Source: Flavobacterium sp. I-STPP5a
GTDB lineage: Bacteria > Bacteroidota > Bacteroidia > Flavobacteriales > Flavobacteriaceae
DNA length: 64,000 nucleotides
Direction: 5' to 3'
NCBI RefSeq assembly: GCF_009764685.1
Contig: NZ_VHLM01000019.1
Location: 62,001-126,000, forward strand
In this document: in pieces, positions 7,763-16,168 of the stretch
How positions within the stretch are numbered: the stretch's first letter is position 1
How the letters are laid out: the number at the start of each line of letters is the position of its first letter
Notes under the pieces: generated by a model
The model's database searches: none
What the model was told of the DNA's origin: nothing
Seen by the model: the letters and a program-made list of their open reading frames with translations, nothing else
Made by a program: the position numbers and the translations under genes

Positions 7763-9172
7763 TTAAAAATTATCCCACCATATTTTTGCGTTAATATTGT
7801 CGCTTCCTCCTATTTTTTGTAAGGCCTCACTATTGTTGTCTTTGTTTACAGATTGCTCTAAACTTGGATATAAGATTCTTCTAGGTATTTTGCCATTGTT
7901 TTTAGCTCCCGGACCTGCCTGAATAAAACTTGGTTTTCCAGTTCTTTTCCAGTCCAACCATGATTCAATTCCTGTGTGGTATAAAGCTAACCATTTTTGG
8001 GTATATAGAACTTCATTTGCAGCGTTATATGGTGCTGTAACCGTCAAGTAATTATTTGGCATAGTTGTATTCCATTGCGCGAAAGAAGCTGTTACTGCAG
8101 TATCATAATACATTTTGGCTGATCCAGTTGTAATTAGATTGCGTTGGCTTGCTTCGGCCAGCAAGAAGTTCAATTCACTATAGGTCATGAATATGGAAGA
8201 TATTTTTGTTTTTCCATAAAAATAATCTTCTGCTCTTCTAGAATATTTTGTTGGTTCCCCAATTTGATCTAGTGGTAATCCAGGTTTTAATCCTAAATGA
8301 TTCGTTGTTCCTGCAATAGGATCAATCCATTCGTCAAGTCTAGGGTCATTATTTGCTATTAATGTATTCACTAGATTTGTGGAAGGAATCACAATATTGT
8401 AACCGTACAATCTGTTTACTCCATCACTCATAGGTGAAATGTTAGGATAGCTTCCTGAGTACACATAGTTTGCATTGTCAATATTCGATTGAAATAAGGG
8501 GTATACTGCTGGTTTAGTAACAATCTCATTTAATTTAGCGCTAACATTGACCTTGTTGGAAATTCGGATCAAGAGACGAACATGTAGCGAGTTACAGAAT
8601 TTTTTCCATTTTAACATGTCACCACCATACAATAAGTCTCCTTCTACTTTTAATTTAACATTTATCAAAGCGTTTGCATTGTCTAAATTTAAAAGCAGTT
8701 GTTTATAGATAGCTTCTTGAGAATCATACTTAGGTTTTAATATTCCAGATTCTCCTTTTGAAGCTTCAGAATAGGGAACGTAACCATAGGTATCCGTAAT
8801 TAGACTCATGGTATAGGTTTCAAGAACAAGACTAATGGCTTCGTAATTTTTGTCATTTAATGCGATGGCTTGTTTTTTAATATCATAGATATCGTTAAGC
8901 CATTTGTATAATCCCCAAAAACGGTTGTCAGCACCCCAGTCATAAACATCAAGTTGGTTGTACTCATAGAAACCACCATATTGAGCTACGATGTCTCCAA
9001 AGTCATAGGAGTTGGTTACGTTACTATTGGCCAAGTTAAAAATAACGTTGGGAAGCATCTGCTTAGGTTGTGAAGCGGTGGGTTGATTTTTATTAGTGTT
9101 GATTTCTTCAAACCCATCGGTACAAGAAATACTTAGAGTTAATAATACTATAAAGGCTATGATTTTTTTCAT
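7763..9172 (-). CDS. SusD/RagB-like nutrient-binding outer-membrane lipoprotein
   Basis: A roughly 469-residue lipoprotein starting MKKIIAFIVLLTL with the lipobox SISC, then TDGFEEINTNKNQPT, typical of the SusD-like group 2 family. Length and repeated helical (TPR-like) segments fit. The frame also offers an ATG at 9196, but that would overlap the upstream susC gene and precede the signal peptide by eight residues, so 9172 is preferred. SusD proteins cap a SusC porin and bind the substrate on the cell surface. The gene sits between susC and a phosphatase gene. Confidence 0.9.
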   Translation of the reverse strand: MKKIIAFIVLLTLSISCTDGFEEINTNKNQPTASQPKQMLPNVIFNLANSNVTNSYDFGDIVAQYGGFYEYNQLDVYDWGADNRFWGLYKWLNDIYDIKKQAIALNDKNYEAISLVLETYTMSLITDTYGYVPYSEASKGESGILKPKYDSQEAIYKQLLLNLDNANALINVKLKVEGDLLYGGDMLKWKKFCNSLHVRLLIRISNKVNVSAKLNEIVTKPAVYPLFQSNIDNANYVYSGSYPNISPMSDGVNRLYGYNIVIPSTNLVNTLIANNDPRLDEWIDPIAGTTNHLGLKPGLPLDQIGEPTKYSRRAEDYFYGKTKISSIFMTYSELNFLLAEASQRNLITTGSAKMYYDTAVTASFAQWNTTMPNNYLTVTAPYNAANEVLYTQKWLALYHTGIESWLDWKRTGKPSFIQAGPGAKNNGKIPRRILYPSLEQSVNKDNNSEALQKIGGSDNINAKIWWDNF

Positions 9173-9182
9173 GATAATTTTT

Positions 9183-12100
9183 TTAGAATGAAGCATTTAA
9201 TTTGATTCCATAATTTCTGGATGATGGCAGTTGCAATACTTCGAATCCAGGTAATAATGTACCACCACTTATTGCTTGAGTTTCTGGGTCAATGTTTGGA
9301 ACTTTTGTCCAAAGTGCTAGATTGTTTCCAACTAATCCAATACTTAAGTTTTGCATTTTTATCGCTTTGGTCCATTTGTCTGATATTCTGTAATTCAAAC
9401 TTACCTCTCTCAGTTTTACATAAGAAGCGTCAAATGAATTGGCTTCAATATTATCTCTACGGTAAGCATTGTTGTAATACCAGTTTTCTGCACTTACAGA
9501 AGTGGTGTTTGGTCTGTACGTTCCGTCTGTGTTTTTAACAACACCTTTACCTACAATTCCTGTTTCTCTGCCAGGTAATGAAACGGCAAGTATGCCACTT
9601 TCCATCCCAATTGAATTGGTCATTGAATATATTTTACCACCATGACGTACATCTAATAATGCATTAAGATTGAAGTTTTTATATTTAAGATTAGTGCTTA
9701 GGCCCAACATCCAATCTGGATTGTAGTTTCCTATTTTCTTGATTTTTGTATCTAAAATTGGGGAGCCATTAGTGTCGAATACAATTTGATTGTCAGGGCT
9801 TCTTAAATAACCACGCCCGTACATGTCTCCCATTCTTTCGCCAACACGTGCTTCAATTGTACCACCATTAGGACCTTGAGCAATGATGTAATTGTTAATA
9901 CCTGGAGTCAGTTCTTTTACAGTACCACGGTTCTTAGTAAAATTAGCGTTAAGCGACCATTCAAAATTTTCTGTTCGAACAGGAGTTATTCCTAATCCTA
10001 TCTCGATTCCTTTGTTTTGTATCTTACCTGCGTTGATTACGTTTGAATTAAATCCTGAGGCTTGTGATACATCTAAACCTACGATTTGATTTTTAGAATT
10101 GGTGATGTAATAACTAGCATCTAGCGTAATTCTTTTTTTGAAAAACTGAGCTTCAACACCTGCTTCATAGGATGTTGCAATTTCAGGTTTCAAATTACTG
10201 TTTAAAATAGTGCTAGGATTAGTCAATGTACCCGCTAAAGTTCCATTGTTGTATGTTTTAACTAATTTATAAGGATCAGTGTCGTTCCCTACCGAAGCTG
10301 CGTTTACTCTCAGTTTTAAGAAATCAATATTCTCATTCATTTCAAATAATGAAGTTGGAATAAAGCTTAGTGAAGCAGAAGGATAGAAGTAGGAATTATT
10401 GTCCGCTGGAAGAGTAGAAGACCAATCATTTCTAGCTGTTACATCTAAATATAGGAAATCTTTGTATCCAATATTTGCAAAACTATACATGCTGTTAATG
10501 CGTTTTTTGTAAATATCTCTTGATGAAATAGGCATAACATTAATGTTTTGTAAATTGTAAATTCCAGGAATACTGATTCCTTGTCCTTCAATTTTACTTT
10601 CAGATGTGTATTGATTCATGCTGTTTGCTCCGTAAGATAATTTAACCGAAAAATCCCCAAAATTATGATCGTAACTCAACAACATATCAGCATTGTATTC
10701 TGTAAAACCAATCGTTTGTTCACGGTACATTCCTGAAACATATCTTGAAGATCCAATTGGTCGCCTTGACCATCTAAAATCATTAGAATTGTCCATTCCT
10801 ATTCTAGCCATAAACGAAAAGTTTTCATCGATTTGATAAGTAGAAGAAATGTTCCCAAAAAGACGTCCTTTTTTAAATGCATTAATATTTTCATTTGCAA
10901 TTTTAAATGGATTGTCTCCCCAACCAAACATGCTGTTTTGTCTCACATCTTTAACAATCCAGTAATTTTTAAGCCAATCTAAGTCTACATTGGTGTGATT
11001 CCAAAGTAAATTGTACATAATTCCTTGACTTCCGTAACCAGTTACAGGAGTATTATCACTGGCACTTTTTGTGTAAGTAGCTACTGTGCTAATTTTCCAT
11101 TTGTCTGAAATGGAGTAATTAAGGTTGAGATTTATGTTTTCTCTTTTTAAATTAGAGTTAGGTACTATGTCCTCGCTAGTAGTTTTGCCATAGCTTAGTC
11201 TGAAATTTGTTTTTTCATCTGAACCAGAAATCGATACTGAGTTTGAAATTGAGTTTCCTTTTCTAAAAAAGTCATTTAAGTTGTATCTGAATTCAAATGG
11301 TAAAACTTGTCCTTGTCCTATTGCATATCCTGGACTTCCATTTTGTAACAAAGAAACTCCTGAGTCAAAACGTGGACCTAAGTTTGTATCTGCTCCAGGA
11401 TCGTATACTTGTTTTGATCCCGCACCATAAACACCTTGAATTTCAGGTAAGCGCAATGCTTCGCTTGTCATGAAAGAAGAAGCGATTGAAACACCAAATC
11501 CTTTGCCTTTTTTGCCAGATTTAGTTGTAATAACAATAACACCATTTGCTGCTCTAGAGCCATAAAGTGCTGATGCGGCTGCACCTTTTAATACGTTTAC
11601 GCTTTCAATATTTTCTTGATTAATTTCTGAAGCACCATTGCCATAATCAGTTGGTAGGTTAGTCTGAGTAGTGGGACCGCCTCCTACACCATATACATTA
11701 TTATTGATAGGAATACCATCAACTATAAACAAAGGACCGTTGTTATTGATGTTTAAAGATTTATCGCCACGGATAGTAATTCTTGAAGAACTTGTCACTC
11801 CGTTTCCAGAGCCTGTAATTTGAACTCCTGATATTTTACCTGTTAGGTTAGATACAAAATTTGCTGAGTTTACCTTATTGATGTCTTCTGCTTTTAACTC
11901 TTGGGATGCATATCCTAATGCACGTTTATCTCTTTTAATTCCTAAAGCAGTTACAACAACCTCTCCTAGAGAAATTGAATCGTCTTGCAATGTAACATTC
12001 AGATTTTGTTGGTTGGTCACTACAACTTCTTTGGAGCTAAAACCCATATAGCTAAAAATTAATGTCTTGCCTAGTTCGGTTTTAATGCTGTACTTTCCAT

Positions 12101-12272
12101 TTTCATCTGCAGTGGATGCATTTTTAGTTCCTTTAACTAAAATAGTTGCTCCAGTTAGCGGGAATCCGGATGAATCGGTTACTTTTCCTGATATTGTATT
12201 GGTTTGCGCAGTAGTAATGTGTACGCAAAATAGAAGTAAAAGAAAGAGTAGATTTTTTCTTAAAATTTTCAT
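9183..12272 (-). CDS. SusC/RagA family TonB-linked outer-membrane transporter
   Basis: A 1029-residue outer-membrane protein. A signal peptide (residues 1-22, ending TTAQ) precedes a carboxypeptidase-regulatory-like domain (ISGKVTDSSGFPLTGATILV, about residues 27-100). The plug follows, with the SusC signature LGEVVVTALGIKRDKRALGYA and a NVLKGAAASALYGSRAANGVI region, then a beta-barrel ending in NYGIKLNASF with the terminal phenylalanine. It imports a ligand using TonB energy together with the SusD lipoprotein downstream. The ligand is unknown; the adjacent phosphatase suggests a phosphorylated compound. Confidence 0.95.
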   Translation of the reverse strand: MKILRKNLLFLLLLFCVHITTAQTNTISGKVTDSSGFPLTGATILVKGTKNASTADENGKYSIKTELGKTLIFSYMGFSSKEVVVTNQQNLNVTLQDDSISLGEVVVTALGIKRDKRALGYASQELKAEDINKVNSANFVSNLTGKISGVQITGSGNGVTSSSRITIRGDKSLNINNNGPLFIVDGIPINNNVYGVGGGPTTQTNLPTDYGNGASEINQENIESVNVLKGAAASALYGSRAANGVIVITTKSGKKGKGFGVSIASSFMTSEALRLPEIQGVYGAGSKQVYDPGADTNLGPRFDSGVSLLQNGSPGYAIGQGQVLPFEFRYNLNDFFRKGNSISNSVSISGSDEKTNFRLSYGKTTSEDIVPNSNLKRENINLNLNYSISDKWKISTVATYTKSASDNTPVTGYGSQGIMYNLLWNHTNVDLDWLKNYWIVKDVRQNSMFGWGDNPFKIANENINAFKKGRLFGNISSTYQIDENFSFMARIGMDNSNDFRWSRRPIGSSRYVSGMYREQTIGFTEYNADMLLSYDHNFGDFSVKLSYGANSMNQYTSESKIEGQGISIPGIYNLQNINVMPISSRDIYKKRINSMYSFANIGYKDFLYLDVTARNDWSSTLPADNNSYFYPSASLSFIPTSLFEMNENIDFLKLRVNAASVGNDTDPYKLVKTYNNGTLAGTLTNPSTILNSNLKPEIATSYEAGVEAQFFKKRITLDASYYITNSKNQIVGLDVSQASGFNSNVINAGKIQNKGIEIGLGITPVRTENFEWSLNANFTKNRGTVKELTPGINNYIIAQGPNGGTIEARVGERMGDMYGRGYLRSPDNQIVFDTNGSPILDTKIKKIGNYNPDWMLGLSTNLKYKNFNLNALLDVRHGGKIYSMTNSIGMESGILAVSLPGRETGIVGKGVVKNTDGTYRPNTTSVSAENWYYNNAYRRDNIEANSFDASYVKLREVSLNYRISDKWTKAIKMQNLSIGLVGNNLALWTKVPNIDPETQAISGGTLLPGFEVLQLPSSRNYGIKLNASF

Positions 12273-12298
12273 TGGTGTGTTGTTTTATTTTTGTTTTG

Positions 12299-12306
12299 CA
12301 AACTTA
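12299..12306 (-). promoter_or_regulatory. -7 element for the susC operon
   Basis: On the minus strand TAAGTTTG fits TAnnTTTG, 26 bp before the susC ATG. No good -33 box is present, which would suit an activator-dependent promoter. Confidence 0.45.
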
Positions 12307-12452
12307 GAAGGGAGGTGCCTTCAAGAGATTAAGGTAACTTTAACAAAATCAAGAATGTTATTAAGAATAGGTTAGCAATGTTAGGAATACATTTTTTTTT
12401 AAATTGAATCACTAAAATTGAGTTTTAGCGTATTTATATTTACTAAAAGCCG

Positions 12453-12460
12453 TAACTTTG
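12453..12460 (+). promoter_or_regulatory. -7 element for the polyprenyl synthetase gene
   Basis: TAACTTTG matches the consensus and ends eight bases before the ATG at 12469. This supports the internal start and implies a very short leader. Confidence 0.45.
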
Positions 12461-12468
12461 ATTTCTTA

Positions 12469-13446
12469 ATGAATGTCACTTCTCAAATAAAACAGCCTAT
12501 CTTAAAAGAAATGGAACTTTTTGAAAAAAAGTTCTATGAATCCATGACCTCTCAAGTGGCTTTACTCAATAGAATTACCTATTATATAGTAAACCGCAAG
12601 GGGAAACAAATGCGTCCTATGTTTGTTTTTTTGACTGCAAAAATGGTTGCTAATGGTCTTGTAAATGAGCGCACTTATCGTGGTGCCTGTGTGATAGAGC
12701 TTATACATACGGCCACACTGGTTCATGATGATGTTGTGGATGATAGCAACCGCCGGAGAGGTTTTTTCTCGTTGAATGCACTTTGGAAAAATAAAATTGC
12801 AGTACTGGTGGGTGATTATTTATTATCCAAGGGTCTATTGCTTTCTATAGATAACGGTGATTTTGATTTACTTAGAATTATATCTGTCGCTGTTCGTGAA
12901 ATGAGCGAAGGGGAATTACTCCAAATTGAAAAAGCCCGCAGACTCGACATCACTGAAGATATTTATTACGAAATCATTCGCAAAAAGACAGCTACTCTTA
13001 TAGCTGCCTGTTGTGCTTTAGGTGCTTGTTCTGTGATCGAGAATGAAGAGCAAGTTGAAAAGATGCGCAAATTTGGAGAACTGATAGGTATGGCTTTTCA
13101 AATCAAAGATGATTTATTTGATTATACGGATGAAGCCATTGGTAAACCAACTGGAATTGATATCAAAGAGCAAAAAATGACTTTGCCTCTTATTCATGTT
13201 TTAAATACTTGTACCTCAAAGGAGAAAAGCTGGCTTATCAATTCGATAAAAAATCACAACAAAGACAAAAAACGCGTTAAAGAGGTTATTGCATTTGTGA
13301 AAAACAACAATGGTTTGGTTTATGCCGAAGCAAAAATGGTTGCTTTTCAACATGAAGCACTTTTATTACTTCAAGATTTCCCTGAATCCGATTATAAAAG
13401 CGCCCTAATTTTAATGGTCAACTACGTTATTGAAAGAAAGAAATAA
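12469..13446 (+). CDS. Polyprenyl (trans-isoprenyl) diphosphate synthase
   Basis: A 325-residue enzyme that extends allylic diphosphates with isopentenyl diphosphate to make the side chain of menaquinone or a related lipid. The first aspartate-rich motif is in LVHDDVVDDSNRRRG and the second is DDLFDYTDE with the following GKPTGIDIKEQK; KGKQMRP near residue 40 binds diphosphate. The longest frame opens at 12418 with 17 unlikely residues. The ATG at 12469 (MNVTSQIKQPILKEM) is chosen because a -7 box lies just upstream. Chain length cannot be predicted by eye. Confidence 0.92.
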   Translation: MNVTSQIKQPILKEMELFEKKFYESMTSQVALLNRITYYIVNRKGKQMRPMFVFLTAKMVANGLVNERTYRGACVIELIHTATLVHDDVVDDSNRRRGFFSLNALWKNKIAVLVGDYLLSKGLLLSIDNGDFDLLRIISVAVREMSEGELLQIEKARRLDITEDIYYEIIRKKTATLIAACCALGACSVIENEEQVEKMRKFGELIGMAFQIKDDLFDYTDEAIGKPTGIDIKEQKMTLPLIHVLNTCTSKEKSWLINSIKNHNKDKKRVKEVIAFVKNNNGLVYAEAKMVAFQHEALLLLQDFPESDYKSALILMVNYVIERKK

Positions 13447-13537
13447 TTTTTTTAAAAATATTTTAGCTTCTGAACGCCTTATTTTACTCGTTTTTTTGAT
13501 TTTCAAAGTTCAAAATCAAAAAAAAATCAGATGTCAT

Positions 13538-13564
13538 GCAACCTTTTTATATCGAAAAGCGTCT
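13538..13564 (+). promoter_or_regulatory. ECF-type promoter upstream of the ECF sigma gene
   Basis: GCAACC (13538-13543) and CGTCT (13560-13564) are separated by 16 bp, the layout of promoters read by extracytoplasmic-function sigma factors (an AAC-containing -35 and a CGTC-type -10). It lies 95 bp before the sigma gene, so the sigma factor probably activates its own operon. No housekeeping TAnnTTTG box is seen in this gap. Confidence 0.6.
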
Positions 13565-13658
13565 ATGTAAATAGAGATGAGGTTCAATATCAAGATTTAA
13601 TTGCAACAGCACTAAAATGCATTGACATTGATATTGATTTTTGTCATTGAAACTATTT

Positions 13659-14228
13659 ATGAAAGTAATCAACTTACATCACGAAGAAATGGAATTAATC
13701 CGGTTGGCTGTCGATAATAATCGACAAGCGCAACAGCAAATTTACACCCAGTTTTCTCCTAAAATGCTAAGTGTTTGCCGTCAATACATAAAAGATATGC
13801 ATCAGGCCGAAGATGTTATGATTACTGCTTTTATGAAGGTCTTTACCAATCTTAAAAATTACGAACACAAAGGAAGTTTTGAAGGCTGGATCAGGAGAAT
13901 TATGGTTAATGAATGCATTTCTTTTATCAGAGTAAATAAAAAAATTAAATATATCGAAGATGATTTCGTGATCGGTCGCGATGAGGAAAGTTTTAATGCT
14001 ATTGAAAGTCAATTGTCTGTAGACGACATTCAATCCTTGATAGATAATTTACCAGATGGTTATAAAATGGTTTTTAATTTATTTGCGATAGAAGGATTTA
14101 AACACCATGAAATTGCAACCCTGTTGGGAATTAATGAAGGAACATCAAAGTCGCAATTATCGCATGCTAGAAAAATGCTGCAAGTACAAATTAGTACAAT
14201 AAAAAATTATGAGTATGGAACCGAATAA
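13659..14228 (+). CDS. RNA polymerase ECF-type sigma factor
   Basis: A roughly 189-residue sigma-70 family protein of group 4. Region 2 is visible as MLSVCRQYIKDMHQAEDVMITAFMKVF plus GSFEGWIRRIMVNECISF, and region 4 as LPDGYKMVFNLFAIEGFKHHEIATLLGINEGTSKSQL with the helix-turn-helix. The frame can start at a TTG (13641), at ATG 13659 (MKVINLHHEEMEL) or at ATG 13689; 13659 is chosen as the first ATG. It heads a three-gene operon with a single-span membrane protein and an exported barrel-like protein, overlapping the second gene by 20 bp. Confidence 0.9.
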   Translation: MKVINLHHEEMELIRLAVDNNRQAQQQIYTQFSPKMLSVCRQYIKDMHQAEDVMITAFMKVFTNLKNYEHKGSFEGWIRRIMVNECISFIRVNKKIKYIEDDFVIGRDEESFNAIESQLSVDDIQSLIDNLPDGYKMVFNLFAIEGFKHHEIATLLGINEGTSKSQLSHARKMLQVQISTIKNYEYGTE

Positions 14229-14907
14229 ATTTGAAATGCAAATAAAAGAGCAGTTGAATGCTAGAGAAATCAAACCTTCGGCGATGGCTTGGGACAAATT
14301 AGATGCAATGCTTTCTGAGACAGAAAAACAAAAAACTAAATTCCCATGGTTGTATGTGGCGGCAAGTTTTGTTGGTTTTCTAATTGTTGGAACCCTATTT
14401 TTTGATCAAAAAGAAAGTTTGAATGTAAATCAAGAAAATCGAGTTGTATTTCAAAATTTAAATACTTCAAAAACCACCATAGTTCATGATAATTCGGTAA
14501 AACTAAAAACGGAAGAGGAAAAAGATTTAGTTACCAATGTTGTTCAAAGCACTACTTCAAAAGCTAATAAAATTCCGGGTTTAAACGAAAAATCAATAAT
14601 TGAAAATATTAATTCAAATCAAAATCAAGTAGCAGAAGTTTCAATCATCAATCAAAAAGTTGAACAAAAATTAATCAAATCAAAAATCAGTGACGCTACA
14701 ATTGACGAATTGTTAGCGGTTGTTGAGCATCCATCAAAGAAAGAAGAGCAATTGAATCAAAAATTAGTAGTGCGTGTAAATCCAGATGATTTACTTTCCC
14801 AAGTTGATGGAGAACTCGAACTTTCCTTTCGAGAAAAAGTGATCAATAAATTGAGCAAGAATTATCAAACGGTTAAAATTGCGTTAACCAATCGTAACTT
14901 AGAATAA
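14209..14907 (+). CDS. Single-pass membrane protein, putative anti-sigma factor
   Basis: A 232-residue protein with a cytosolic N-terminus of ~43 residues (REIKPSAMAWDKLDAMLSE), one transmembrane helix (about residues 44-64, FPWLYVAASFVGFLIVG) and a long polar, lysine/glutamine-rich exterior part ending in SFREKVINKLSKNYQ. The topology and its position directly after an ECF sigma gene suggest it holds the sigma factor at the membrane, but no conserved anti-sigma (ZAS) zinc motif is visible. The start overlaps the sigma gene by 20 bp; a second ATG at 14215 is equally possible. Confidence 0.7.
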   Translation: MSMEPNKFEMQIKEQLNAREIKPSAMAWDKLDAMLSETEKQKTKFPWLYVAASFVGFLIVGTLFFDQKESLNVNQENRVVFQNLNTSKTTIVHDNSVKLKTEEEKDLVTNVVQSTTSKANKIPGLNEKSIIENINSNQNQVAEVSIINQKVEQKLIKSKISDATIDELLAVVEHPSKKEEQLNQKLVVRVNPDDLLSQVDGELELSFREKVINKLSKNYQTVKIALTNRNLE

Positions 14908-14940
14908 AAATCATCAATCAAATTCAAAAATCAAATCATC

Positions 14941-16038
14941 ATGAGAAATTTAACAATTTACTTAGTAATTTTATTATACTTGTTTTTAAGCAAATTAGTA
15001 GCACAGGAATCATTCGAGTCAAAAGCAAAAAAAATCGCTGAAAACATAGAATGGATTACCAGAGAACAAAAAGCTCTTTTGAAAGCAGAAGTTGAAGATG
15101 TCAATATCCAACTTGAAAAGGGGGAGATTACAATTGAACAAGCTAATTTAAAAAAGCAAAAGCTTGCACAAACACGAGCGACTATAATTGAAAATAAAGT
15201 ATCAGTTGTACAGCAAGAGTTGAAAAATTTGGTACAAGATAAAGTGGATGGAAAAGTGCAAGACGCTAAAGACACTAGAAGTGGTGGCAGAATGATTATT
15301 TTTGGAACCAATTCTGAAGAGCTTAGACCAAATCAAACCGAATTTAATGTTTCCTCATTGAAAGTGTACAACGGACAAGAGGATAAGGATGAACGCCAAT
15401 CCAAAAGAACAACGTCACAATTTGTTTTTGCTGCAGGATTGAACAATGTTGTGACTGATGGCGAAGTTAAAAAATCAGATTTCAGGTATTTAGGATCTCA
15501 TTTTTATGAAATTGGCGTTTCTTATAATTCTAGACTTTTAAACAATTCTAACCTATTGCATGCCAAGTACGGTTTGTCAGTGATGTACAATAACCTGCGC
15601 CCTACAGATAATCTTAGTTTTGAGGTGAATGGCAATCAAACTAATTTGGCGGTGAATCCTATTGAATTAAAAGATTCTAGATTTAGAAATGTGAGCTTGG
15701 TATTTCCGTTACATTTAGAATTTGATTTTACAAAACCAGAGGTTAAGAACGATAAGACCTATTTTAAATCTCATCAAAGTGTTAGAGTAGGACTAGGCGG
15801 GTATGCAGGACTAAACCTTAAAACAAAACAAATTTTACAATATGAAAATTCAGATTTAAAATCAACCGAAAAAACAAAAGGTGATTTTAATACCAGTGAT
15901 TTTGTCTATGGATTGAGCACTTATATAGGCTATAAAGCTACAAGTTTATACTTGAAATATGATTTAAATCCAATATTTAAAGACAATGCTGTCAAGCAAA
16001 ACAATGTTTCACTAGGTTTGCGTTTTGATTTTAATTAA
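14941..16038 (+). CDS. Exported protein with coiled coil and probable outer-membrane beta-barrel
   Basis: A 365-residue protein of unrecognised family. A signal peptide (about residues 1-22, ending KLVAQ) is followed by a helical, charged region (about residues 24-110) with heptad-like LKKQKLAQTRATIIENKVSV, likely coiled coil. From about residue 155 there are alternating beta strands ending SLGLRFDFN, a terminal pattern typical of outer-membrane barrels. It is the third gene of the ECF sigma operon, so it may be the regulated effector or the envelope sensor. It is followed by a weak A/T-rich hairpin (16060-16095) that may end transcription. Confidence 0.65.
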   Translation: MRNLTIYLVILLYLFLSKLVAQESFESKAKKIAENIEWITREQKALLKAEVEDVNIQLEKGEITIEQANLKKQKLAQTRATIIENKVSVVQQELKNLVQDKVDGKVQDAKDTRSGGRMIIFGTNSEELRPNQTEFNVSSLKVYNGQEDKDERQSKRTTSQFVFAAGLNNVVTDGEVKKSDFRYLGSHFYEIGVSYNSRLLNNSNLLHAKYGLSVMYNNLRPTDNLSFEVNGNQTNLAVNPIELKDSRFRNVSLVFPLHLEFDFTKPEVKNDKTYFKSHQSVRVGLGGYAGLNLKTKQILQYENSDLKSTEKTKGDFNTSDFVYGLSTYIGYKATSLYLKYDLNPIFKDNAVKQNNVSLGLRFDFN

Positions 16039-16168
16039 TTGCTGATGGCATTTTAGCAGCATAAAAAAGCACTTTGTAAAGAAGTGTTTTTTTGTTTTTT
16101 AGATTGTGAATTATCCAATTTGATTTGTGTAATTTTACATTTTTCAATCCCTAAATATTTTATTCAAC

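Noticed and set aside
12307..12417. PhoB/PhoP-type direct repeats upstream of the susC operon (TTAAAGT and TTAATCT, 11 bp apart on the minus strand)
   Set aside because: Only two imperfect repeats in A/T-rich sequence, and no clearly equivalent pattern upstream of the phytase-locus receptor; chance cannot be excluded.
13536..13575. Short reading frame starting ATGCAACC just before the ECF sigma gene
   Set aside because: It coincides with the ECF promoter elements, has only 12 codons, and would begin upstream of the likely transcript start.
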